Source: Pseudooctadecabacter sp. (lineage in GTDB: Bacteria; Pseudomonadota; Alphaproteobacteria; Rhodobacterales; Rhodobacteraceae). From it: a stretch of 8,577 nucleotides of DNA. Each line of letters starts with the position of its first letter. Positions within the stretch are counted from its first letter, which is position 1. This document shows, one piece after another, positions 1-5,666 of the stretch. The position numbers and the translations under genes were made by a program. The stretch is taken from contig JAHDFG010000081.1 in the NCBI GenBank assembly GCA_020628265.1, positions 1 to 8,577 on the forward strand. The letters run 5' to 3'. The notes beneath the pieces are model-generated. The model saw only the letters and a list, made by a program, of their open reading frames with translations. It did no database searches and had not been told where the DNA came from.

Positions 1-848
1 TGCCGCGCCTGTTTCCCGGTCTGATCATCTATTCGGACGAGTTGAACCACGCCTCCATGATCGAAGGCATCCGCCGCAACGGTGGCGAAAAGCGCATTTT
101 CAAGCACAACGATCTGGACGATCTGCGCGCCAAGCTTGAGGCCGACGATCCCGCAGCGCCTAAGCTGATTGCTTTTGAATCCGTATACTCGATGGATGGC
201 GACTTCGGCCCCCTCGAAGCACTGTGTGATCTGGCGGACGAATTCGGTGCGCTGACTTATTGTGACGAAGTGCACGCGGTTGGCATGTATGGCCCCCGTG
301 GCGCAGGTATCGCCGAACGCGACGGGTTGATGGGCCGTATCGACATCATCAACGGCACGCTGGCCAAAGCGTTCGGAGTGATGGGTGGCTACATCGCCGC
401 ATCGGCAAAAATGTGTGACGCCGTAAGGTCTTACGCGCCAGGCTTTATCTTCACCACCTCTCTGCCACCTGCTGTTGCCGCAGGCGCCGCAGCCTCCGTG
501 GCACACTTGAAGGGCGCGCAAGAGTTGCGCGACGCCCAGCAGACGCAGGCGCGTATCCTGAAGACCCGTCTGCGCGGCCTTGGCCTGCCGATCATTGACC
601 ACGGCAGCCACATCGTGCCGCTCATCGTCGGTGATCCGGTCCACACGCAAAAGCTGTCCGACATGCTGCTGCAGGACCACGGGATCTACGTGCAGCCGAT
701 CAACTTCCCCACCGTGCCTCGCGGCACCGAGCGACTGCGCTTTACCCCGTCGCCGGTTCATGGCCCGCGTGAGATGGATGCGCTCGTCAAGGCTCTTGAT
801 GCGCTCTGGTCCCATTGTGCGCTGAATCGTGCCGACCTGGCGGGCTGA
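1..848 (+). CDS. hemA: 5-aminolevulinate synthase (3' part; 5' end outside window)
   Basis: Condenses glycine with succinyl-CoA to 5-aminolevulinate, the first step of tetrapyrrole synthesis by the C4 (Shemin) route; a cytoplasmic PLP enzyme of the alpha-oxoamine synthase family. The reading frame is open from base 3 and gives 281 residues to the TGA at 846-848. It starts mid-domain at LFPGLIIYSDELNHASM. Visible landmarks are the DEVHAVG motif that contacts PLP (about 264-284) and the PLP-binding lysine in GTLAKAFG (Lys codon 366-368). By comparison with the roughly 400-residue Rhodobacter enzyme, whose catalytic lysine is near residue 248, about 125 N-terminal residues are missing. The TTG at 42 is internal, not a start. 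The C-terminal region (RLRFTPSP, then the last helix) looks intact. The close relatives KBL and BioF are less likely, because the LNHASMIEGIRRN and GTLAKAFGVMGGYI segments are typical of ALA synthase. The promoter is outside the window. Confidence 0.96.
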   Translation, partial: PRLFPGLIIYSDELNHASMIEGIRRNGGEKRIFKHNDLDDLRAKLEADDPAAPKLIAFESVYSMDGDFGPLEALCDLADEFGALTYCDEVHAVGMYGPRGAGIAERDGLMGRIDIINGTLAKAFGVMGGYIAASAKMCDAVRSYAPGFIFTTSLPPAVAAGAAASVAHLKGAQELRDAQQTQARILKTRLRGLGLPIIDHGSHIVPLIVGDPVHTQKLSDMLLQDHGIYVQPINFPTVPRGTERLRFTPSPVHGPREMDALVKALDALWSHCALNRADLAG

Positions 849-854
849 TTTCTC

Positions 855-864
855 TGCATATGCA
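855..864. repeat. 10-bp perfect palindrome just after hemA
   Basis: TGCATATGCA lies 6 bp after the hemA stop. It is self-complementary along its full length. It could be a dimeric regulator site for the downstream rodZ-like gene, but no known operator is recognised, and a 10-bp palindrome can arise by chance. Confidence 0.25.
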
Positions 865-888
865 AAATCGTTTCTGATGTGCTAAAAA

Positions 889-908
889 CCAGCCAATGAG
901 TTGGCGGG
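889..908 (-). terminator. Terminator-like hairpin oriented on the minus strand
   Basis: GCCAA (892-896), loop TGAG, TTGGC (901-905) form a 5-bp stem. Two further outer C-G pairs are possible after one mismatch. Read on the minus strand the stem is followed by TGG and then TTTTT (888-884), as in a weak intrinsic terminator. On the plus strand the hairpin is followed by ACAACGAAT and has no T tract, so it is not a convincing hemA terminator. No minus-strand gene lies nearby to be terminated. Confidence 0.3.
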
Positions 909-945
909 ACAACGAATCGAGTCGGCTCTATTGGGGCAGAAGGTT

Positions 946-952
946 AAAAGGG
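946..952 (+). promoter_or_regulatory. Ribosome binding site deciding the RodZ-like start
   Basis: The purine-rich AAAAGGG sits 5 bases before the ATG at 958. The earlier in-frame TTG at 901 has no comparable site and lies inside a hairpin stem, so 958 is preferred. Confidence 0.55.
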
Positions 953-957
953 TACGG

Positions 958-2181
958 ATGATCCGCAGAGGTTTCAGACGCGCTAGGGCCGAGGAAGAGG
1001 TCGTCGAACCGGCAGGGTTTGACGCCTTTGAATTGCGTCTGGGTGATCTGATGCGCGGCGAACGCGCGACCATGGGGAAAAGCCTTCTGGACGTTCAGCG
1101 AGAGTTGAAGATCAAAGCGGCCTATATCGCGGCCATTGAGAATTCTGATCCAACGGCTTTTGACACGCCGGGCTTTATTGCCGGCTATGTCCGCTCTTAC
1201 GCCCGTTACCTGAACATGGACCCAGACTGGGCGTTTGAGACGTTCTGCGCCGAAAGCGGTTTTGCCACAGCGCACGGTATGTCTGAACAGGCGTCCGGCG
1301 CAAAACCGGTCAAACCGGTCCCCGCACCCTTTGAAAAAGATATCTTTGCGACACCAGCCACGCCTTTCGTGCCTGCGGGTGACGCGATGTTTTCGAACGT
1401 CGAACCGCGTGCCATCGGCTCGCTTCTGGTGCTTGTCGCGCTGATCGGCGGGCTTGGATGGGGCGGCTGGACCGTCCTTCAGGAAGTGCAAAAGGTGCAA
1501 CTGGCCCCCGTTGAAAACACGCCGACTGTCGTCGCCGACATTGACCCGCTGGCTGGCGGTGGCCTGCCTGCTGCGAACGCAGGCATTGATGTGGTGGCAG
1601 GCTTTGACGCCCCAACGACCGAAGCTTTGGATCGCCTTTACCGCCCCCAAGCGCTCGACGCGCCGGTGCTGGTGCCGCGTGACGGCCCAATTGCCACGCT
1701 TGATCCGCGCACCACGGGGGTGTTGGCCCCAACGGCCGAAGAACGCCCCGGTCTTCTGGCGCAAGCCGAAACCGGTTTGACAGCACCTGCGGTGCCGTCT
1801 TCAGTTCAGGTCACGGAAAACCCGCGCCCTGGTGTGCAACTGGTGGCGGTTCGTGACGCATGGGTTCGTGTCCGCGCGGCGGACGGATCAATCATCTACG
1901 AAGCCATCATGACGGCGGGCGACACTTTTGATGTTCCCCAAACGGAAGAGCCTGCGACCTTGCGCATTGGCGAATCCGGCGCCGTGTACTTCGCAGTGAA
2001 CGGCGCACACTACGGCCCTGTCGGTCCGCGGGGGCAGGTGACATCCAACCTTGCCCTGTCTGTCGACAACCTGACCACAACCTATGAGGTTGCAGACCTG
2101 ACCGCAGACAGCGATCTGGCTGAGGTGGTCCGCGTGGCCGAAGTTCAGGCTCTGCAGCCTGCACAGGACGTCTCCGAATAA
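958..2181 (+). CDS. rodZ: RodZ-like helix-turn-helix membrane protein (DUF4115)
   Basis: Probable inner-membrane morphogenesis protein that links the MreB cytoskeleton to the periplasmic elongation machinery; this role is known for RodZ and inferred here. The protein has 407 residues. A Cro/CI-type HTH domain of the RodZ class spans about 25-95 (LGDLMRGERATMGKSLLDVQ, then YIAAIE and GFIAGYVRSYARYL). A cytoplasmic Pro/Ala-rich linker follows, then one membrane span at about 152-174 (AIGSLLVLVALIGGLGWGGW). A long Ala/Pro-rich, low-complexity periplasmic linker covers about 175-285, a DUF4115 beta domain about 292-372 (WVRVRAADG, GDTF, GESGAVYFAVNG), and an acidic tail ends the protein. The N-terminus is basic (MIRRGFRRAR). 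ispG follows 84 bp downstream; rodZ next to ispG is also the order in Escherichia coli. The MreB contact cannot be confirmed from sequence alone. The alternative is a generic HTH protein, but the HTH-TM-DUF4115 order argues for RodZ. Confidence 0.85.
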   Translation: MIRRGFRRARAEEEVVEPAGFDAFELRLGDLMRGERATMGKSLLDVQRELKIKAAYIAAIENSDPTAFDTPGFIAGYVRSYARYLNMDPDWAFETFCAESGFATAHGMSEQASGAKPVKPVPAPFEKDIFATPATPFVPAGDAMFSNVEPRAIGSLLVLVALIGGLGWGGWTVLQEVQKVQLAPVENTPTVVADIDPLAGGGLPAANAGIDVVAGFDAPTTEALDRLYRPQALDAPVLVPRDGPIATLDPRTTGVLAPTAEERPGLLAQAETGLTAPAVPSSVQVTENPRPGVQLVAVRDAWVRVRAADGSIIYEAIMTAGDTFDVPQTEEPATLRIGESGAVYFAVNGAHYGPVGPRGQVTSNLALSVDNLTTTYEVADLTADSDLAEVVRVAEVQALQPAQDVSE

Positions 2182-2206
2182 TCACTAAACAAACTGTCGC
2201 AGCCCG

Positions 2207-2235
2207 TTGCCCGCAGCACAGCAGGCGACTAGGTT
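2207..2235 (+). promoter_or_regulatory. Candidate promoter for ispG
   Basis: TTGCCC (2207-2212) and TAGGTT (2230-2235) are separated by 17 bp. They match the housekeeping consensus at 4 of 6 and 3 of 6 positions. Transcription would start near 2242, about 24 bases before the ispG ATG. This is a weak match; ispG may instead be read through from the rodZ-like gene. Confidence 0.3.
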
Positions 2236-2265
2236 AGGTGTAACGCAAACCTGACAGGTGACCCC

Positions 2266-3387
2266 ATGTCGCTCAATCATATTCGTCCGTGGCGCAACAT
2301 CTACCGCCGTGAAAGCCGGCAGATCATGGTGGGCAATGTGCCTGTGGGCGGCGGCGCGCCGATCTCTGTCCAGACGATGACCAATACGCTGACACCGGAT
2401 GTAAAAGCGACGATTGCGCAGGTGCAAGCGGCCGCGGATGCCGGTGCCGATATCGTCCGTGTGTCCGTGCCGGATGAGGACAGTTCCCGCGCCTTGAAAG
2501 AGATTTGCCGCGAAAGCCCCGTGCCCATCGTGGCTGACATCCACTTTCACTACAAACGCGGGATCGAGGCCGCCGAGGCAGGGGCTGCCTGTCTGCGCAT
2601 CAATCCCGGCAACATCGGCTCCGAGGACCGCGTGAAAGAGGTGATTAAGGCCGCACGCGACAACAACTGCTCGATCCGCATCGGTGTGAACGCAGGCAGC
2701 CTCGAAAAGCATCTGCTCGATAAGTACGGTGAACCCACGCCGGACGCGATGGTTGAAAGCGGGCTGGATCACATCAAGATCCTGCAGGACAACGACTTTC
2801 ACGAATTCAAAATCAGCTGCAAGGCCTCCGACGTCTTCATGGCTGCTGCCGCCTATCAGCAACTGGCCGAACAGACGGACGCGCCGATCCACCTAGGCAT
2901 CACCGAGGCGGGGGGGCTGACCTCTGGCACCATCAAATCGGCCATCGGTCTGGGCAACCTGCTCTGGATGGGGATCGGCGACACGATCCGCGTCTCCCTC
3001 TCCGCCGATCCGGTGGAAGAGGTGAAAGTCGGCTACGAGATCCTCAAATCCCTCGGCCTGCGCCATCGTGGTGTGAACATCATCTCATGCCCCAGCTGCG
3101 CACGTCAGGGGTTTGACGTGATCAAAACCGTTGAAACTCTGGAAAAGCGTCTCGAACACATCAAGACCCCCATGAGTCTATCCATCATCGGCTGTGTGGT
3201 GAATGGCCCGGGCGAGGCGCTGATGACGGACGTTGGCTTCACCGGAGGCGGCAATGGCGCGGGCATGGTCTATCTGGCGGGCAAGCAATCCCACAAGATG
3301 TCCAATGACGAAATGGTCGATCACATCGTCGAACAGGTCGAGGCAAAGGCCGCCGAACTGGACGCAGCCGCAGCAGCCGCCGAATAG
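2266..3387 (+). CDS. ispG: 4-hydroxy-3-methylbut-2-enyl diphosphate synthase (IspG/GcpE)
   Basis: Converts 2-C-methyl-D-erythritol 2,4-cyclodiphosphate to HMBPP, the penultimate step of the MEP isoprenoid pathway, in the cytoplasm. It uses a [4Fe-4S] cluster reduced by flavodoxin or ferredoxin. The protein has 373 residues, full length for the two-domain bacterial form. The N-terminal TIM barrel (about 1-260) contains VQTMTNT, ADIHFHY, RINPGNIG and GITEAGG. The C-terminal cluster domain carries ligands Cys275 and Cys278 (CPSCARQGFD), Cys310 and Glu317 (GCVVNGPGEA). These sit at a constant offset of 5 from the known E. coli ligands 270, 273, 305 and 312. The start ATG has AGGTGA 4 bases upstream. 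The tail is Ala-rich (DAAAAAAE), a non-conserved extension. It lies downstream of the rodZ-like gene and probably shares its transcript at least partly. No defects are seen. Confidence 0.98.
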   Translation: MSLNHIRPWRNIYRRESRQIMVGNVPVGGGAPISVQTMTNTLTPDVKATIAQVQAAADAGADIVRVSVPDEDSSRALKEICRESPVPIVADIHFHYKRGIEAAEAGAACLRINPGNIGSEDRVKEVIKAARDNNCSIRIGVNAGSLEKHLLDKYGEPTPDAMVESGLDHIKILQDNDFHEFKISCKASDVFMAAAAYQQLAEQTDAPIHLGITEAGGLTSGTIKSAIGLGNLLWMGIGDTIRVSLSADPVEEVKVGYEILKSLGLRHRGVNIISCPSCARQGFDVIKTVETLEKRLEHIKTPMSLSIIGCVVNGPGEALMTDVGFTGGGNGAGMVYLAGKQSHKMSNDEMVDHIVEQVEAKAAELDAAAAAAE

Positions 3388-3446
3388 CCCGCCTTCGGAA
3401 CAGCGCTTGGCTTGTTAGGGCAGGGCGCCGCTGTCTTCTTTGATGC

Positions 3447-3477
3447 AAAAATACCTAAAAGCGCGGCGCAGCCGCGC
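3447..3477 (-). terminator. Intrinsic terminator for the M48-dsbA transcript
   Basis: A perfect 7-bp GC stem, GCGCGGC (3461-3467) and GCCGCGC (3471-3477), encloses a 3-base loop. On the minus strand it is followed immediately by TTTTAGGTATTTTTG (3460-3446). This is a canonical stem plus T-rich tract, 52 bp after the dsbA stop. On the plus strand the stem is followed by GGATCGG, so it is not a canonical terminator for ispG, although it could protect an mRNA 3' end. Confidence 0.7.
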
Positions 3478-3480
3478 GGA

Positions 3481-3503
3481 TCGGATTTGCGAAGCAAATT
3501 CGA
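3481..3503. repeat. 10-bp stem hairpin in the ispG/dsbA convergent gap
   Basis: TCGGATTTGC (3481-3490) pairs with GCAAATTCGA (3494-3503) around the triloop GAA. All ten positions pair, one as a G-T wobble. It lies 3 bp from the GC-rich terminator stem, making a two-hairpin block. No T tract follows on either strand, so it is more likely part of a repeated intergenic element or an RNA-stabilising structure than a terminator itself. Confidence 0.55.
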
Positions 3504-3528
3504 AACAGGGTCAGAAACCGCCTGCGCC

Positions 3529-4275
3529 TCAGCTGTCTTCGCGTTGCTGGTCGACGATCTGACGCATCTGAGCAAGGGGCACGTAGCCGCGCACCATCTG
3601 ATCGCCAAATACGAAGGTGGGCGTACCGGTGATCTGCATCCGGTCCCCAAGCGCGCGGTTGGCTGCCAGAATGTCACCCACTTCCGGGCTGTCCATCTCG
3701 GCAAAAATCGCATCCGTATCCAAATCATAGGCACTGGCCAAAGCGGTCAAACTGGCCTCGGACACATCGGACCGCAGGGCCATCAGCGCGTCCGAGACTT
3801 CCTTATAGGCCTCATCTCCGGCGACCAGTTTGGTGGCCACGGCAAAGCGTGACGCCAGCACAGATTGCTCACCCAAAATCGGGTATTCCTTTGTAATGAT
3901 GCGGATATTGCCGTCTGTCGTCACCAGTTCTGCGACTTCGGGGTGGGCGCGGCGGCAAAAGCCGCAGCGGTAGTCGATAAACTCGACGATTGTGATGTCG
4001 CCGTCAGGATTGCCTCCCACGTGGGAGAAGCCGTCGTTCACCAATGCATCGGCATTGAGCTGCGCCAGCTGTTCATCGCGCAGCGCTTCGGCCTGTTCCT
4101 GACGCGCCTCAAGCACGCCGATGGCCTCCATCAGCACCTCGGGGTTATCCAGAAGATAGGCCCGCACTTCGGCACGGAAAGCATCCCGTTCCGCATCAGA
4201 CATGGCGTCCAGATCAAGGGCCATGGCGGATGTGGCGCTCAGGGCGAGGGCGGTGAAAACAGTCGTAAGGCGCAT
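3529..4275 (-). CDS. Periplasmic DsbA-family thiol:disulfide oxidoreductase (ScsC-like)
   Basis: Exported thioredoxin-fold protein expected to form or rearrange disulfides in periplasmic and outer-membrane proteins. The protein has 248 residues. A signal peptide is likely cut after Ala19 (SATSAMA). A helical N-terminal segment (about 21-75; DAFRAEVRAYLLDNPEVLMEAI) resembles the ScsC N-terminal domain, which drives trimer formation in some ScsC disulfide isomerases. A DsbA-like fold (about 90-245) carries the redox motif CGFC (104-107) within FIDYRCGFCRR, and the cis-proline loop ITGTPTFVFG (Pro219). The start is set by GGAG 6 bases before the ATG at 4275; the ATG 6 bases earlier abuts that site and is unlikely. 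It lies 13 bp after the M48 protease gene on the same strand, so the two are almost certainly co-transcribed. Whether it acts as oxidase, isomerase or reductase cannot be told from sequence. No gene symbol is assigned, since several paralogues of this type occur in the group. Confidence 0.92.
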   Translation of the reverse strand: MRLTTVFTALALSATSAMALDLDAMSDAERDAFRAEVRAYLLDNPEVLMEAIGVLEARQEQAEALRDEQLAQLNADALVNDGFSHVGGNPDGDITIVEFIDYRCGFCRRAHPEVAELVTTDGNIRIITKEYPILGEQSVLASRFAVATKLVAGDEAYKEVSDALMALRSDVSEASLTALASAYDLDTDAIFAEMDSPEVGDILAANRALGDRMQITGTPTFVFGDQMVRGYVPLAQMRQIVDQQREDS

Positions 4276-4281
4276 GAACAT

Positions 4282-4285
4282 CTCC
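4282..4285 (-). promoter_or_regulatory. Ribosome binding site deciding the DsbA-like start
   Basis: GGAG on the minus strand is directly followed by ATGTTCATG. The first ATG would have zero spacing, while the second has 6 bases. Translation should therefore begin at 4275. The site lies inside the 13-bp gap after the M48 gene stop. Confidence 0.65.
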
Positions 4286-4288
4286 AAT

Positions 4289-5608
4289 CTATTGCGCAGC
4301 AGAAAGCACGTCCTGCGCCCGCTGCCAAGAGGCCGACCCGCGGGGCAGGCGATCTGCCGCACGGCGGGCGTGCACAATTGCGTCATCCATCCGGCCCTGA
4401 AGGGCATAGCGTTCTGCCGTCACAAGGGACGCAAGTCCGGGCTGGCCCGTCCGAGCATAGGCTTGCCCCAGATCCCGCAACACAGCCGAGGATTGGGCGT
4501 CCAGCGCGCGGGCCCGTTCCAGCACCCGAACGGCCTCGGTGTTGCTGTTGTTCGTATTCAGCGCCAGCAGAGCGCGGCCGTAGCCGCCCAAAATAAGCGG
4601 TTCGTTTCCGTTCAGGCTGACGGCATTGCGATAGGATTGCGCGGCAGCGGCGGGCTGACGGCTTTCCAGCAGGATTTGCCCGAACAACTCGTGCCAGTAG
4701 GCGTCGTTCGGATACTGCTGGAGTAAGGCCTGCATGGCCTGGATTGCGCCGTTTGCATCGGCCTGACGGTGCAGGGCCACGGCGCGGCGCATCACCCCGA
4801 TGGGGCTGTTGTCCCCGCGCACGCGCCGCAGGGTCCAGCCGGGGTTTTGCACAAAAGCACTCAACTTGCCTTGCGCGCGCGCGAACCAGAAATCGGCATT
4901 GGGATCGGTCGCAGTGTTGCCCGGATTGGCCGCGACGAGCCCGCGCAGGGCACGAATCCGGTCCGAGGTCAGCGGATGGGTCCGCGCATGGGGGTCCTGC
5001 CGCGAAACAGACAGTGCCTCTTGCCCGCGGAACATGTCCATGACCTCGATGGCACCCTGCGGGTTCACGCCAGCGGCGAGAAGGAACCTGATCGAGGATT
5101 GGTCAGCAGCTGATTCCTCGGCCCGTGTATGTGCGAAGAATTGCCGTTGAGCAGCGCCCGCTGACCCTGCGGCAACGCCTGCCGCCGCCCGTGGATTGTC
5201 GGATGCCAAAGCGACGGCCAAGGCCAGCGCCATGCCGAAACCGGCTGCATTGCGGCTGCCACGCAGGTTGGTCAGGCGGCGCGAGATATGACCGTTGGCG
5301 ATATGGGCCGCCTCATGGGCAATGACGGCCTGTACCTGTGCGGCGCTCTCCAGTCGCAGCAACAGGCCGGAGTGGAGGAAAATGACGTCGTTGCTGATGA
5401 CAAAGGCATTCAGACCGCTGTCGTTGACCACCAGTATCCTTGTTCGGTTCGGGTTGAGTCCTGCCGCCCGCAGGATCGGAGCGGCCAATTCATCCAGCGC
5501 GTTCTCGATATCCGCATCACGGATCAGTGACACCGCATGGGCAGGGTTGGCAAGCGTTGTCAGGCTCAACCACACACCCAACAAAATGGCGGTCACAGAA
5601 AGGCGCAT
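4289..5608 (-). CDS. M48 metalloprotease with TPR tail (BepA/YfgC-like)
   Basis: Probable periplasmic zinc protease and chaperone for outer-membrane protein quality control, by analogy with E. coli BepA, which acts on BAM substrates and LptD. The protein has 439 residues. A signal peptide is likely cut after Ala25 (NPAHA). The M48 domain covers about 30-230. It has the zinc motif HEAAH (98-102), a third ligand Glu165 with Asp169 (EESAAD), and the conserved THPLTSDRI segment (210-218), whose His resembles the residue reported to regulate BepA. A small Ala-rich hydrophobic stretch lies at about 122-152. The C-terminal half (about 235-435) consists of TPR-like helical repeats (ALHRQADANGAIQAMQ, QSYRNAVSLNGNEPLI, LGQAYARTGQPGLA). 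The start at 5608 has GGAG 7 bases upstream; the earlier in-frame TTG has no such support. It is first gene of a pair with the DsbA-like gene. No catalytic residue is missing. The symbol bepA is plausible but orthology is not proven. Confidence 0.93.
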   Translation of the reverse strand: MRLSVTAILLGVWLSLTTLANPAHAVSLIRDADIENALDELAAPILRAAGLNPNRTRILVVNDSGLNAFVISNDVIFLHSGLLLRLESAAQVQAVIAHEAAHIANGHISRRLTNLRGSRNAAGFGMALALAVALASDNPRAAAGVAAGSAGAAQRQFFAHTRAEESAADQSSIRFLLAAGVNPQGAIEVMDMFRGQEALSVSRQDPHARTHPLTSDRIRALRGLVAANPGNTATDPNADFWFARAQGKLSAFVQNPGWTLRRVRGDNSPIGVMRRAVALHRQADANGAIQAMQALLQQYPNDAYWHELFGQILLESRQPAAAAQSYRNAVSLNGNEPLILGGYGRALLALNTNNSNTEAVRVLERARALDAQSSAVLRDLGQAYARTGQPGLASLVTAERYALQGRMDDAIVHARRAADRLPRGSASWQRAQDVLSAAQ

Positions 5609-5637
5609 TGACGGGCTCCGGTCGGGCAAGGCAAACA
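5608..5637 (+). promoter_or_regulatory. Candidate promoter for the aminotransferase-amidase pair
   Basis: TTGACG (5608-5613; 5 of 6 to the -35 consensus) is followed after 18 bp by CAAACA (5632-5637), a poor -10. It is the best plus-strand -35 in the 58-bp divergent gap and overlaps the M48 start codon. Transcription would begin near 5644, about 23 bases before the ATG at 5667. The weak -10 keeps confidence low. Confidence 0.25.
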
Positions 5638-5666
5638 GATGTCAAAGCAAGGATAAGGCGGGGCAG

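Noticed and set aside
901..957. TTG start giving the RodZ-like protein 19 extra residues
   Set aside because: There is no ribosome binding site, the TTG lies within a hairpin stem, and the extra residues do not look like a conserved domain. The ATG at 958 has AAAAGGG upstream.
928..1764. 278-codon open frame on the minus strand, antisense to the RodZ-like gene
   Set aside because: The plus-strand gene has clear domains. The antisense translation has no recognisable domain and is rich in Arg, His and Gly, as expected for the reverse of GC-rich coding sequence.
2185..2892. 235-codon minus-strand open frame antisense to ispG
   Set aside because: It lies opposite a highly conserved ispG, with no recognisable motif and no ribosome binding site at its start.
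3401..3442. Possible plus-strand terminator for ispG (CAGCG pairing with CGCTG, then TCTTCTTT)
   Set aside because: The stem is only 5 bp with a 23-base loop and the T tract is interrupted. Too weak to list as a terminator; no better plus-strand signal was found in the gap.
3865..4726. Overlapping plus-strand open frames of 243 and 174 codons opposite the DsbA-like and M48 genes
   Set aside because: They run antisense across two well-supported genes and the gap between them; their translations resemble no family.
5610..5645. Minus-strand promoter from the perfect TTGACA at 5645-5640 for the M48 gene
   Set aside because: At 16-18 bp spacing the -10 position reads GC-rich sequence overlapping the ribosome binding site, and transcription would begin almost at the start codon. 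Kept only as part of a tentative finding.
5295..5666. Upstream open extension of the aminotransferase frame by 124 codons
   Set aside because: It is antisense to the M48 protease, has no aminotransferase-like residues, and the ATG at 5667 has a ribosome binding site and correct family length.
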